From NCBI GenBank assembly GCA_030562195.1, contig CM060203.1, positions 5,966,208 through 6,030,207 on the forward strand: 64,000 nt of DNA. The letters are read 5' to 3'. Source of the DNA: Nipponacmea schrenckii. Lineage: Eukaryota > Mollusca > Gastropoda > Lottiidae. The notes beneath the pieces are model-generated. The model worked only from the letters and a program-made list of their open reading frames with translations. It had not been told where the DNA came from and made no database searches. How positions within the stretch are numbered: position 1 is the first letter of the stretch; each line of letters opens with the position of its first letter. This document shows, one piece after another, positions 22,909 through 35,100 of the stretch. A program made the translations under genes and the position numbers.

Positions 22909-23811
22909 CTAATCCTACGAGAGGGTTTGTAAATGATGCACGGGATGCAGCTGAGCCTAGACTAACCGCTGCAAATAAAGCCAAAGCTTTGAATGACATG
23001 TTAGGATTTATTTCGGAATATGCACCTCCCTTATTAGCTCATGACATAAAAAAATCTTCCATATCTTTTGAAAGTATTTGCCAACGGATTCGTAAATATT
23101 ATGGTTTCAAACAAAGTGAGGCTCAATTTATGAAATATGTCGAAATTACTTGGGAACCTGCAGAACGTCCCGAAAAGCTGTATCAACGTGTAGTAGCCCA
23201 TTTGCAAGACAATTTATTACGACAAGATTCACAACTCCTTCACGACGGAGAAACTCCTGCTGTAAATGAAATCATGTCACCGACTGTTGAACGTCTAGCT
23301 GTTTTAAAATGGATGGAATTAATACATCCAGGTCTTCGTGCACTTGTCAAAAGAACTTTTGCATTCGATTTACAACGCATGACACTGAAGGACATGCAGC
23401 CTCAAATTGCTGACGCAATAGATGGTTTTCTCGAAGAACTGCAACAGGAAGACGTATCGAAATCCACTCGGACCAGACTATCTCGAAGGGAATCGTACAA
23501 TTCCAATTCCCAATCAAACAAAACCTTCCCCAGAAAATTTCAAACTAACGCTTCTAGAAAGTTTTCAAATTCTAGTAATCCTGGTAAAACAAGTTTTATA
23601 TGTAAAGCAGCTAATCGTCGCAGCTATGGTCACACTATAATGGAATGCGACCACATTTCTGCGGCCGAAAAACGGGATATTGCCAAGTCCTTTCGAATTG
23701 ATTCCCAAGAAACCTCCGATAATCTCCGAGGACGATTTAAACGCTATTGATATACAAGACAGTGAATCAGCATGACTAGAAGATACCTTTGTTAGTAGTC
23801 AAATTGCACGA

Positions 23812-26800
23812 GTGACAATGGCTGCTTCACCCACATTTGACGTCTTTTATGGGCACTATCCTATTAGTTTAACTTGTGACTCAGGAGCCACGTCTTCCCT
23901 CATTAAGCTTACTGTGGCCAAGCGTATCCAAGCACCTATATTACCTACTAAGCATTCTGCAAGCCAAGCCGATGGGAAATCTCCCTTGAAAATCGTTGGC
24001 GAAATTCATGTTGGATTAAGGCGTGGTGACATTCAATTAAAATTGGAAGCCCTTGTTGTAGAAGATCTAGATGCTGACATTCTGGCAGGCATGCCATTTA
24101 TGAAACAAAATAATATAATTTTGGATATACATGTACCTAATGATTCAATCCGCATAGGCAATAAAGTTATCCAATACTATTTGTCTAGAACTACTGCGCG
24201 TTCAGCTACTGTTCGGCGTACAGATTCGTTTCTGTTACGGGCCTGTTGCACCAATGTTTTACACCCTGGTGAATTTCTAGAGCTTCCAGTACCACCTGGC
24301 CTTCATGACTCGGATGTGTCTATTGAACCTAGATGTGATTCTATTCTTTCAACGTGGCCGTCTCCTGACATCACCAAGGTCATTGCTGGTATAATCTGTA
24401 TACCAAATGACAGCGACCATATTATATCCATTAAAAAGAATCAACATATCGCACATGTCCGGCATATTATCGAAGAAGATATTTTACCTTTAGATGACAA
24501 TACGTCTTCTCAAAGTGCCGTAATCCGTGTTTCAAAACCCGCTGAGCCATTTTCTCGTTCAATTCAAATTGATCCTAACAAAAAACTCCTGCTTTGTGAT
24601 AATCAATCTTTTACTGTTTTAAACGCGCAATACGACTCTGTATTTGATCCTAATATTGGTAAGTACAATGGTGCCTCAGGTAATATTAAAGCATCCATCA
24701 ATATGGGTCCTGTGGAACCCCCACCGCAAAAAGGGAGGCTACCCTTGTACGACAGGAAGAATTTAGATGAATTGCAGAATAAGATGGACGAATTAGAAAT
24801 GTTAGGCGTATTAGCTAAGCCTGAAGATGTAAATGTGACCGTTGAAAATGTTTCTCCAAGTTTTCTCATTAAAAAACCCGATGGTGGTACTAGACTTGTT
24901 ACAGCCCTTAATAACATCGCAAACTACACCAAACCACTCCCCTCAAGGTCAACATCAACAGAAGCCGTACTTCGCTTCCTTTCACAGTGGCGTTACATTA
25001 TTAAGACTGACATGACTAAACAATTTTTTCAAATTCCTATGAAACACTCGTCAATGAAATATTTAGGTGTAGTTACTCCATTTAAAGGAATTCGTGTTTA
25101 CACGCGCGCTGCCATGGGAATGCCAGGTTCCACTGAAATTTTGGATGAGTTAATGTATCGAGTATTGGGTCAATTCATCCATAAAGGGTTTGTTATGAAG
25201 TTAGCTGACGACCTGTATGTTGGTGGTCTAAATGTGCCAGATCTTTTACAGAATTGGGAAATGGTGTTACAAACTATGTCATACAATAATTTACGCCTTT
25301 CAGCTAGTAAGACTGTTATATGCCCTACCTCTACCACTGTGCTCGGATGGATATGGTCTTCGGGCACCATTAGTGTCTCCCCCCACAAACTTAATCCCTT
25401 AGCTACCTGTAACAAACCTAACACAGTAGGTCCTGGCTAGATGCTTTCAAACATATTAAATCTTGTATACCACGATACTCTAAACTTCTTTCCGCCCTAG
25501 AATCTGCTGCCGCTGGAAAATCCTCTTCAACGCATATTGAGTGGACTGAGGAGCTTGACACTTCATTTAAGGATGCTCAATCTGCCCTGAAGGACCCCAA
25601 GTGTATTACAATTCCACGATCTACTGATCATCTTATAATTACTCATGATGGAGCCGTTGTGAATGCTGGGATCGGTTCTGTTCTATATATCAGGCGTGGT
25701 GATCGCATGCTTTTAGGTGGATTCTTTTCCGCTAAATTAAAATCACACCAACAGAAATGGCTCCCCTGCGAAGTCGAAGCCTTGGCCATACACGCTGCCA
25801 TTAATCACTGGAGTCCCTATATCCTCGATTCTATTCACCAAACTCAAATATTAACTGACTCTAGACCTTGTATACATGCCCATGCAAAATTGATTCGAGG
25901 TGAGTTTTCGTCTAGTGCCCGAGTGTCCTCGTTTTTATCGTCTTTAAGCCGATATAAGGTATCTCTACAACATATTTCCGGTCAGCTTAATATACCCAGT
26001 GACTATTTATCTCGAAATCCCATGGAATGTAGCGATGCCAGCTGTCAAATCTGTACATTTATAGCAGACACCTCTAATGCTCCTGTTTTGTCTGTTTCGG
26101 TAACTGATGTTTTGAATGGCAAAGCGTCTATGCCCTTCCTCAGCTTTGCTTTATGGAAGAAGTCACAACAAGAATGTCAACATCTTCGTAGAGTATTCTC
26201 CCATCTCTCTCAAGGAACCCGTCCGTCTAAGAAAGTGACCAATGCTAAAGATGTCAAGCGATATTTGCAATCTGCTTCTATCGGTCGTGATGGTGTCCTT
26301 GTTGTACCACAGAAAGTTTTTAGCGCTACTAGAAATCTCATAATCGTTCCTCGCCATGTATTACCCGGACTACTGACTGCTATACATTTACGATTTGACC
26401 ATCCATCAAAGTCTCAACTAGTAAAACTATTTAATAGACATTTTTTCGCTTTAGATTCTGACAAAGAAATAACATCCACGACAGCTGGTTGTATCCAATG
26501 CTCCTCGTTACAGAAGGTTCCAAATGAACTTATGGATTTTACAACTGTGACAAATGGAACTACTCCCGGTACTCATTTTGCGTGAGATATATTGTGTCGA
26601 AGCCGCCAGAAGATATTTGTTCTGAGGGACACATTTTCTTCCTTTACCAAGGCATTAATCATTTCGGATGAGAAAAAAGACACACTTTTAGACGCCCTGC
26701 TTGAAACTACCGCTGATCTTAAAACTGGAAATGCTTGTGTTCGTGTTGACGGTGCACCGGGCTTTCAGTCCATCGTAAGTAGTCCCTTACTCCTACAGAA

Positions 26801-27127
26801 TAAGCTTCGTTTAGAAGTTGGTCGTTTGAAAAATATTAACAAGAATCCAGTAGCGGAAAAGGCCATTCAAGAACTAGAAACTGAGTTGCGCAAGGCTTTT
26901 CCTGACTGTTGCTCTGTTACCTCTAGTCAATTAGCTGTCCCAATCAAGAACATGCTAATGTTGATTCGAGTGATAGTCAGGACTCTAGCAACAATGATTC
27001 TGATTCAGACAACGATATCCCCGATCATATAGATTCTGACGTTGAGCTAAATGAACCCATTCCTTGTCGACAGCGCATTCGTCGACCACCTGCCTGGTTA
27101 CGTTCTGGACAATGGGATTTAACATAG
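23812..27127 (+). pseudogene. pol of the old element: protease, RT, RNase H, partial integrase
   Basis: The 542-codon segment to 25,440 has a retropepsin motif (CDSGATSSLI) near residue 23 and a reverse transcriptase with IIKTDMTKQFFQIP and an unusual catalytic box LADDLYVGG instead of YxDD. A frameshift near 25,435 leads into the RNase H/connection region (DGAVVNAGIGSVLY, ILTDSRPC) and the integrase zinc region (H...H...CIQC). Integrase is broken by TGA at 26,583-26,585, resumes with VDGAPGF and KNINKNPVAEKA, and is then cut by a deletion near 26,950 that joins it to an acidic tail ending at a TAG (27,125-27,127). Gene order is of Ty3/gypsy type; the clade is uncertain. No functional enzyme is expected. 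Confidence 0.75.
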
Positions 27128-27299
27128 ACTCCAGTTTTGTTTCCTATACTATTATTTTCATAGTTCAATTATACTTTGTATTACAGTATAGGGGTGTAAA
27201 AGGAGGTATTGCGCCCATTATTTCTTGTTTTCTCCAGGAAGAGAATCTTAATTTTTTATTTTATAATTAGATAGCCAGGAGGTTAAGTAGAAGGTATTG

Positions 27300-27485
27300 C
27301 GCCACTATGTTATTATTTGCATTTTGTCTGAAATGTCTGTCCATATGTATTATACTTTTGTCTTGTATAGCTGTCCATATATATGGGACCTCATTCCTGA
27401 GTTACATCCGGTTTAGAATAAAGTTTATGTTGTTTTCACACTCAGCAAAGTTATCCTTAATTCTTTAACGTCCAAAGAACTGTCG
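27300..27485 (+). repeat. 3' LTR of the old plus-strand element
   Basis: 186 bp, preceded by a purine-rich tract (AGGAGGTTAAGTAGAAGG) that fits a polypurine tract. It contains AATAAA, absent from the 5' copy. Confidence 0.85.
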
Positions 27486-27616
27486 CTTACCAGTGTCAGT
27501 CCAAAGATCATGTAGGCTATCAAGAGCTATGGTGAGAACATTAACGTGTCCTCTAGCCCTACAAGTAGTCAGACGGACGTTTCTAGAAGACATAAGAAAG
27601 ATTCACAAGGAAGTCG
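27486..27616 (+). other. Remnant of the spacer between two convergent genes
   Basis: 131 bp of host sequence stranded between two retrotransposons. With 13,938-14,010 and 31,888-32,190 it makes up the pre-insertion sequence between the bursicon-like stop and the peptide-gene stop. Short open frames cross it, but I see no gene. Confidence 0.55.
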
Positions 27617-27993
27617 TGTAGCACTTCTAGATGTTGAAATGACTTCACGTTGTGTTTTAATATATTTATTAGGTATGGATCTTCTGAAAAGGTGGTGAGA
27701 GAGATATAGGAGATTGGTGGCGGCGAATATTCCTCTGTTCTCCCTCCCGGTCCAGGCTTGACAGGCTCTCTTATACCACGACCTGGACCCTGGATGCCCA
27801 ACATGCAGGCTATTGGCTGGTGTAGCTTTAATGCAAGCTGTCCACTTCAAACCTGCATGCACAGTCAGCATTAATCTAGTTTAATAATCAAGGACACTCT
27901 CTCATCACCTTTACAGTGAAAACAATAATATAATATATCAAATGATTTCAAGCTAAATTAAAGGGACTACATCAGAACCTATAAAGTGTCACA
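27617..27993 (-). repeat. 3' LTR of the env-bearing element
   Basis: 377 bp, all but identical to 31,511-31,887. Short plus-strand-antisense ORFs within both LTRs are duplicated noise. Confidence 0.92.
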
Positions 27994-28710
27994 ATACTCC
28001 CATTGTCAGGAGACCAATAGTCCTAAACACTATTTGTACATAACTTTCTATAGAAACTAATCACATGGTTCTGAATGTAGCCCTGAAAAATATATTAAAG
28101 CAAATAAAAAAGCAGAGCGCGAAAATAAACACATAAACACATAAACACGAACAAAAATCGGTAGGAGTTCAAGCACACTCCAATAACTCACTATTATATA
28201 ATAATTATATCCGATGTCACATACACGAAAGACACAGAATCCAACATTGGTTTCACTCAACAGAATATCCAAACGGTGTCCACCAGCTTAAGCAACAGGA
28301 ACGGAATACGGTCCATATAATTTATTATCTGCTAACACTGGAACCCAGGAACACTGCCACAAGTTCGATAAATTATTACTGGAACAACTGGAACAAGATC
28401 AATTATTTGGCGTATTGATCTAACTGGAACAACTGGAACAAGATCAATTATTTGACGTATTGATCTAACTGGAACAATTATGGTTAATGTTGTAATAACA
28501 GCGGATTCGGAAAAAGATGATGTTTTAGTGGATTGATACAACAGGAACAGTCTGTATAATTTAAGTATGATTTTTTGAACCAAATATAAACAGGAAAAGT
28601 ACCAGATCTGGTTTCTTTTAGTTGTAGTACTCTTGGTATTTCTGGATACAATCCAATGGATGTTGTTGTTGTGTAGTTGTCGGTGCAGTTGTTGATTGTA
28701 CTGGAAGATG

Positions 28711-29433
28711 TTAAAGGGCAATGTACTCTGTTTCTGCTTTCTTCGTGGGTTCTTCTGTTGTTGGTTTTCTCAATTTCTTCCCTGACATCAGGCAATTAAG
28801 TTTATATTTTTTGAAAACAATAATGCCAATAATAACTAATGCCAAAATAACTATGACCAATAAGACAATAGTATAACCCCAATCAGGAAGGATTGAATCA
28901 GACAATTCAACCTTCCTGATACCGTGTAATTCATGCACAAGATGATCCATAGAGATTTCTTTGATATTCTCCAGATATGGCGGGAGCCTTAAATTAGTTA
29001 GGGTTTTAAAGTTATCCAATATAGGTTTCCAAATATGAGAAATAGATTTATTAAAAATAGTTGTTATTTTATCAAAAGAATAATGTTCAAGAGATTTGCT
29101 ATTATTAAAATAAAAAGGTGTAAGATTTAAGTAATTACTTGAAGCCGAACAAGTAGCTTTTAAAGAAATCAAGCTGATTGGAGGCGTGACTGCAACTAAA
29201 GAATGATGTGGTCTGGGGTTTTGACAAGACACTGGCAATTTAAATGATTCAGTAGTGACTACAATCCACAGACCGTTGGATAGATATTCAGCCAAAGGTA
29301 AAATAGCTTTTGGAACAACTGTAATTCGACAATTTAGCGTAATTGCTTTTTCGTTTTCCATGAACAGCGCAACGATGCAGAGTTTACTAAGGTTAATCGG
29401 ATACACCGGACTCGCAACTTTACAATAAGACAT
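28711..29433 (-). CDS. Envelope-like glycoprotein, C-terminal part with transmembrane anchor
   Basis: A 240-codon frame starting at ATG 29,433. Residues about 187-207 (YTIVLLVIVILALVIIGIIV) form one transmembrane helix, followed by a 33-residue Lys/Glu-rich cytoplasmic tail. The ectodomain has N-glycosylation-type sites (NNS, NKS) and several cysteines. No furin-type cleavage site or fusion peptide is evident, and at 240 residues it is about half the length of errantivirus-type env proteins, so the surface subunit is probably missing or lies in a lost exon. Position after pol and before the 3' LTR is right for env. A captured host membrane protein is less likely. Confidence 0.6.
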   Translation of the reverse strand: MSYCKVASPVYPINLSKLCIVALFMENEKAITLNCRITVVPKAILPLAEYLSNGLWIVVTTESFKLPVSCQNPRPHHSLVAVTPPISLISLKATCSASSNYLNLTPFYFNNSKSLEHYSFDKITTIFNKSISHIWKPILDNFKTLTNLRLPPYLENIKEISMDHLVHELHGIRKVELSDSILPDWGYTIVLLVIVILALVIIGIIVFKKYKLNCLMSGKKLRKPTTEEPTKKAETEYIAL

Positions 29434-29796
29434 TAAAGGTGTACTGCAAGATTGAGCTTCAAATGTCGATTGATATTACATTGACATACTAATAGAATGA
29501 TTTAAGATCGAGATTTCGAGATGTTGAAATGTGATTTAGTGGTCCAAACATTACATTTTTACACAACCTTAATGCCTCAGTCGATCAGATTCAGGGTAAC
29601 CCACGTTATCTAAATATAAACAGTGAAAATGTTGAATAATTAGTAAATTCTATGTCACACAAGGTACATACGTTTACCTTAACATTATCCTGAAAATGGA
29701 TTAATTTATAATCATAGGTGTAATCACAGCAAATCAGCCAACACCTATCATGGCATCAATCGATGACCATTAATTTCATCATTTAACCGGTTTTCG

Positions 29797-31086
29797 TCAT
29801 AGCAACTTGGCTATCACTTCTAGAAGAATTTTTGTATTTTCAACTTTCCGTCGACGTTTCCTCTTACTGAGTGCGTCGACCTCGATCGGTTCATCATCTT
29901 CATCAGATGAAATGTCTTGATCGATATCAGATTCTTCGATCCTTTCATTTTCCAGAGCTCTTTGATCAGTTTCAGATCTTTCTTTTTCCCGAGCTCTTAA
30001 ACGCTTAGAGAGTTCCATCAATGGAATGTCTTCTTCACTGGAAGAACTTTCTCTCTCTCTTTTATAGCGTTGAGTTAACGAGGGTACATTAGCATTAGCT
30101 TCGCTTTTATCACTATTAGGGTCAGATATAAAATAAACAAGGTTTTCAATTACTAAAAATTGATTGCGTATTTTAGCTTTACACTTCCCTTGTTTTAGGT
30201 TGTCGAGTATATTGATAATGTTTTGATCTTTAGATTGTTCAACAACCATATCAAACTCGTTTAATTTTAAATGCTGGATTTCGATCGTATCATCAGTAAT
30301 GGGCGCTTGGCATTTAACGTAATCTCTTGGATTCAGCTTATTTGAGTTTATAACATTTACTTCGAAGCTGTTGTCTCGTATACCCGGTTCCAATTCTTCA
30401 CTTTCAGAACTACTTAAATTATCATGTGAGGCTTTATCGGGCAATCTTGACAGCATATCAGCGCAAGAGTTAAATTCACCTTTAATATATTCAACTTTAC
30501 AGTTGTAAGATGAAATATTCAAAGCCCACATTTGAACCTTCTTATTCTCCATTGGTGAATCAAGAATATACTGGAGAGGTTTGTGGTCTGTTCGTATAAC
30601 GAAATTAGAACCATGCATATAAAAATGCAATTTTTGAGGGCTATAGTTAATAGCAAATGCCTCTTTTTCTAGTACCGACCATTTCTGAACTGACTTAGAA
30701 AATTTAAGTGAAAGAAAATAAACAGGTACGGTAATATTTTTTAACTGGTCGTTTTTACCAAACTCACCGGAAACTTGACAACTTTGCACTGATTTTACTT
30801 CATAGTTGTCTAAATTAGACAGCGAGCCTAAAACTGTACCCTTTTTAATACGGTAGGTCTTATTTGTCTCATTAGTCAGAACAATTAGTAGTGATTTCTG
30901 ATTTATGACTAATTCTGATGTGGTAACAGAGTTACCAATCATTAAACCAGGTTCTTCCAAAAATTCCCGAATGTAGATACCTGCGACATTGCAGTGGTAT
31001 CCCTGGGTAGTTCTTTTACTTTCCCAGTAACAACATTTTGCATTTGAGGACGTATCACAATAGTATTTGCCATACAAATCACGCAA
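29797..31086 (-). pseudogene. Deleted pol: post-protease linker fused to RNase H and pol C-terminus
   Basis: A 429-codon frame. Residues about 30-80 (GIYIREFLEEPGLMIGNSV) resemble the segment between protease and RT in gypsy-type Pol. It is joined directly to an RNase H/connection segment (WSVLEKEAFAINYS, VIRTDHKPLQYIL, EYIKGEFNSCADMLSRL), so RT is absent. After about 100 residues of possible integrase N-terminal sequence it ends in an acidic/basic tail with a KRKRRRK cluster. Just upstream (about 31,190) a protease C-terminal motif (ILGMDFL) survives out of frame. The element cannot supply its own polymerase or integrase. Confidence 0.75.
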
Positions 31087-31477
31087 TTTATGTGACTGTC
31101 CTCTTGCATCGGATATTATACTCTCCTCACTATACTCACAGCTGACAAGTCATAATACAGCCGTACACCTTTTGTGTCAGAAAATCCATACCTAATATCA
31201 TGTTTCTAATCCGAGTCCACAAGGATTTCCTGCCAAACTTATCTTATAGACTCTGCATTTTTTCCCTCCGCTGGTTGGCACATTCGCGGAATGCGTTAGG
31301 ATCCCCCTTAAAAGAAGATACGGCAGAGGTTATACTATTGTTTATAACGAGGTGGTCAAACCTCCAATTTGGTTAGAAGCTTTCGAAAAATTGATCACCT
31401 GAAGCCATAGTAAAAATTGTTACTTACCAACAGAAGTTTTACTGAAGTTTCTTGAGTAATATCTTTGCCCGTACGAG

Positions 31478-31495
31478 ATCCTGGTCACGGCACCA
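31478..31495 (-). other. Primer-binding site, probably tRNA-His
   Basis: On the minus strand TGGTGCCGTGACCAGGAT lies 15 bases inside the 5' LTR. Its first 12 bases are complementary to the GTCACGGCACCA 3' end I recall for metazoan tRNA-His. The tRNA assignment rests on memory. Confidence 0.6.
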
Positions 31496-31510
31496 AAAGA
31501 AGTGTATAGA

Positions 31511-31887
31511 TGTAGCACTTCTAGATGTTGAAATGACTTCACGTTGTGTTTTAATATATTTATTAGGTATGGATCTTCTGAAAAGGTGGTGAGAGAGATA
31601 TAGGAGATTGGTGGCGGCGAATCTTCCTCTGTTCTCCCTCCCGGTCCAGGCTTGACAGGCTCTCTTATACCACGACCTGGACCCTGGATGCCCAACATGC
31701 AGGCTATTGGCTGGTGTAGCTTTAATGCAAGCTGTCCACTTCAAACCTGCATGCACAGTCAGCATTAATCTAGTTTAATAATCAAGGACACTCTCTCATC
31801 ACCTTTACAGTGAAAACAATAATATAATATATCAAATGATTTCAAGCTAAATTAAAGGGACTACATCAGAACCTATAAAGTGTCACA
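31511..31887 (-). repeat. 5' LTR of the env-bearing element
   Basis: 377 bp, all but identical to 27,617-27,993. Confidence 0.92.
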
Positions 31888-32175
31888 GTCATCATACCCT
31901 TCCATCAAGCAGATTGTAACACGATGGCAGCGAAATACCATTGATCAAATAACTTATAGATTGTAACACGATAGCAGTGAGCTTTCGGCAAGTCTCGACA
32001 ATTTCCGTAAAGGTACATGTTGCAGAGCCCAAGAGTAATTTTTACGGTAGTCCGTTTGCCACTTACCAGCAGATTTTACGCGATTTTAAAATTATTCTTC
32101 GCTGTATATAAAATAAGAATCCCACTTAACCCATTAAGACTCAAGAATAACAACTACAGTATAAATTTCTCTTTC
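31888..32175. other. Spacer between convergent genes, last piece
   Basis: Non-coding host sequence beyond the 3' end of the minus-strand peptide gene. I see no ORF or repeat apart from two related ATTGTAACACGAT(G/A)GCAG words at about 31,915 and 31,962. Confidence 0.5.
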
Positions 32176-32181
32176 TTTATT
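32176..32181 (-). terminator. Polyadenylation signal of the cysteine-rich peptide gene
   Basis: AATAAA on the minus strand, 9 bases after the TAA stop (32,193-32,191), implying a very short 3' UTR. It supports the last-exon assignment. Confidence 0.6.
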
Positions 32182-32190
32182 CCATCGACT

Positions 32191-35100
32191 TTATTTTGGT
32201 AAAATACAGTGCGGGCTTTTCTTACATAGATCTATCTGAGCCTGAATAAAGGCCTGGTCGTGGCAGGTTTTCGGGGGGAAAATAAAGTCGTGCAGTTGCC
32301 CGCATTTCAATCCTACAATCAAAAAATTAAATTAAAAAGTAACGTTGTGTAAGCTGAAATTAGAATTTAACTCATCGAAACCACAGGCTGAGGTCCGAAA
32401 CCACAGACTGAGGTCCGAATCAAGGACTGTACGTTTGAAAAGTACTGACTAGCTTAGTAATGTATTTGTTTGTTTAAAGGGAGATGAAATGGACTTGTCC
32501 CATGATAAAATTATGAAGCATCTGTATGAAAACATATATCTTAGACGATTAAAAATGTTATAAGAGTACGTGACATTTGGGTATTTAACTGTGTTCTGAT
32601 TCTATCACTAGTTACTTCCCTTAATAAGACTTTACCAAACTATCGTGTCTAACTAGCTAGTAGATTGTTTGGTTCAATGACAGTTTTCTGAAGTCAGAAA
32701 GAGACTAGAGTACTGTAAGGCTACAAATTATTGCGAGATAGAAATTAATGCGTTAAATGCGACCTATCCGCGATCGCATTAATTTGTATCCGCATTTTTA
32801 AATATATATTTCAAAGTGAGTTTTGTCCCGGGCGGGATTAAGTAATTAGGTAATTATCTCTAAATTTGAAGCTGATTAGTAATCAATGACGTTAAAAAAA
32901 ACAAAAGATTTTCGTTAATTGATAAGATTAGAAACAGGAATACAGCACCAGCTGTCAGTCTTCCGGGAAGCCATTTCCTTTTATGATATTAAAAAATGCG
33001 ACACCTATCGCAGATCGTATTAATTTGTACTCGCATTTTAGTCTCTATACCCCATGTCGCATTAATTTGTTGACGCATTAATTTCTAGCCTTACAGTATA
33101 TCAAACTATCGTGTCTAACTAGCTAGTAGATTGTTTGGTACAATAACAGTTTTCTGTAGTCAGAATGAGACTAAAGTATACCAAACTTCGTGTCTAACTA
33201 GCTAGTAGATTGTTTGGTACAATGGCAGTTTTCTGTGGTCAGAATGAGACAAGAGTATATCAAACAATCATGTCTAACTAGCTAGTAGATTGTTTGGTAC
33301 AATGATAGTTTACTGTGGTCAGAATGAGACTAGAGTATACCAAACTATCGTGTCTAACTAGCTAGTAGATTGTTTGGTACAATGATAGTTTACTGTGGTC
33401 AGAATGAGACTAGAGTATATCAAACTATCATGTCTAACTAACTAGTAGATTGTTTGGTACAATGATAGTTTTCTGTAGTCAGAATGAGACTAGAGTATAT
33501 CAAACTATCATGACTAACTAGCTAGTAGATTGTTTGGTACAATGGAAGTTTTCTGTGGCCAGAATGAGACTAGACCATACCAAACTACTGGTATCATGTC
33601 TAACTAGCTAGTAGATTGTTTGGTACAATGATAGTTTTTTGTAGTCAGAATGAGACTAGAGTATATCAAACTAACATGTACAGGGACATTCAGGGGTGCT
33701 TTGCTAAAGGACTTCGTGTCATACCGAAGAAAAAAATGGCAACAATACCTGTATCACATTCACAGTACGAATCACACAATTCTCCTTTCCGTGCTTTACC
33801 AACAACACAAGTTCCTTTTGCATTGGGATCGTAAATAACAGGAGGACCTGTAAAACCCAAAAATATAAATGTGTCCCCTCTAGAATGTAGTTTGTACCTC
33901 CAATTGCACCCCACGTCATTTTTAACAAATAAAAGCCTAGAATTTCTAGCCATATTATACTTAACCCCAACTAAAACCAACACCTACCCTTCCTAACCCT
34001 CAACCTACCTAGTCTGTCCCTTTTATGTACCGCCAGTATCGGCTTGTTGACGTCATCACAGGGTTCTGAACTACCATAATATTATGTACGACTATTCTAT
34101 TGCTATTGCTATTGCTTTTGCTATTGCTACGAAGCTTCAGAAATTGATGCGATTTCCTTTTGGTCTGCCTGTAAATAGCATGCTCATGCTCATGCTCTTT
34201 CTATTCTATTCCACCTATCGAAACGGGGGAACGATTTAAACATTGGGGTGCTTGTTAATCAAGCAAGAAGATGGGGTATGAGTTAATTTTAGAAATCCCA
34301 ATCAAAACTAATCATATATGTCAAAATACCGATTCTGTTATACGAAACTTGATTTGGTATATCCATTCATACAGCAAAAACAAGAAGATTTAATAGATAG
34401 CCAACCTAGAGGGTAATGTGCATGTTTCCACGCATAGAGAGAAATCGCACGATGTCTGTCATCTCGGCAACAAGAACCTTTACCACAATCATTAGGTGAC
34501 TGGCATGTTTTCCCCGCCGCAGATACCACCTGCAATATAGAATATATTTTAAAATAAGAAACACGTTTTCATGTTTTGTTAGCTTTGATAGCGAATAAGA
34601 TTGTTTTTGATATTCTGAAGCTGGGATCCAAAACTTTCAATATTAATCACAGCCGATAAGGACACCTGTAATTCGTGAATTGTTCCTATTTATTTGTATT
34701 TTATCTATATATCGATGATATTATGATACTATTTAGATTGTCTGTGAGGCCTCTCGGTTATTTGAATAATCATTGTGGTGTCTCCCGGATATCTAAAGGA
34801 ATTAAGACAAAACTTTACCTGGATAGAAAACAACACCTGAAATAAAAAAGGTATGAAAACGAGAATAAGGGTTACTTAAAATTAAATATTAAAAGAATAA
34901 TTTCTCTGGTCAGATATTAAACAAGTATATAGTAAACACCAGTATATAGTATACACTAGTATATAATACACACCAGTATATAGAACACACCTGTATAAAG
35001 TACACACCAGTATATAATACACACCAGTATATAGTACACACCAGTATATAGTACACACCAGTATATAGTACACACCAGTATATAGTACACACCAGTATAT

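Larger units (their letters stand above)
14348..23750 (+). pseudogene. gag of the old element, split by the nested retrotransposon
   Basis: The N-terminal part (14,348-14,532, MAKAPKPWKLQEDE...) and the remainder (22,909-23,750) are separated by the nested element and join in frame through the CTAA duplicated at its ends. The C-terminal half has a degenerate zinc knuckle (CKAANRRSYGHTIMEC); the related element at 51-56 kb has CPLCVQAKRGSCNHFLSTC in the same place. A frameshift near 23,720 puts the downstream acidic linker in another frame, which then meets a TGA at 23,773-23,775 before the protease. In the 51-56 kb relative gag and pol share one frame, so these are probably decay. Gag would assemble the retrotransposon particle and package its RNA. 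Confidence 0.75.
14011..27485 (+). mobile_element. Old LTR retrotransposon, short LTRs, interrupted by a nested element
   Basis: Short direct repeats bound the element (14,011-14,187 and 27,300-27,485). The order gag, protease, RT, RNase H, integrase is on the plus strand. A primer-binding site starting TGGTGGCTGAG follows the left LTR directly. The nested element at 14,533-22,908 splits gag. Removing it and one CTAA copy restores the gag frame. The element carries frameshifts, nonsense codons and an integrase deletion, so it is inactive. The minus-strand element at 51,138-56,297 belongs to the same lineage: similar LTR ends (GCCA...CTGTCG), the same TGGTGGCTG site and the same protein motifs. 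No clean target duplication is seen (CTA before the left LTR, CTT after the right). Confidence 0.85.
27617..31887 (-). mobile_element. Internally deleted env-bearing gypsy-type retrotransposon
   Basis: The LTRs are 377 bp each (27,617-27,993 and 31,511-31,887), TGTAGCAC...GTGTCACA on the plus strand. I find one difference between them (A/C near 27,737 and 31,625). The flanking bases GTCG and GTCA may be an imperfect 4-bp target duplication. On the minus strand the order is 5' LTR (right), a primer-binding site matching the tRNA-His 3' end, a remnant of protease, a post-protease/RNase H fusion, a pol C-terminal tail, and an env-like ORF. Gag, RT and most of integrase are missing. Near-identical LTRs around a gutted interior suggest recent mobilisation in trans or recent internal deletion. 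Confidence 0.88.

Noticed and set aside
27569..27871. 100-codon minus-strand ORF, repeated at 31,439-31,765
   Set aside because: Both lie in the LTRs of one element and merely reflect LTR identity.
33616..33834. Plus-strand 72-codon ORF
   Set aside because: Antisense to exon 3 of the minus-strand peptide gene and to the end of the 80-bp array; no supporting features.
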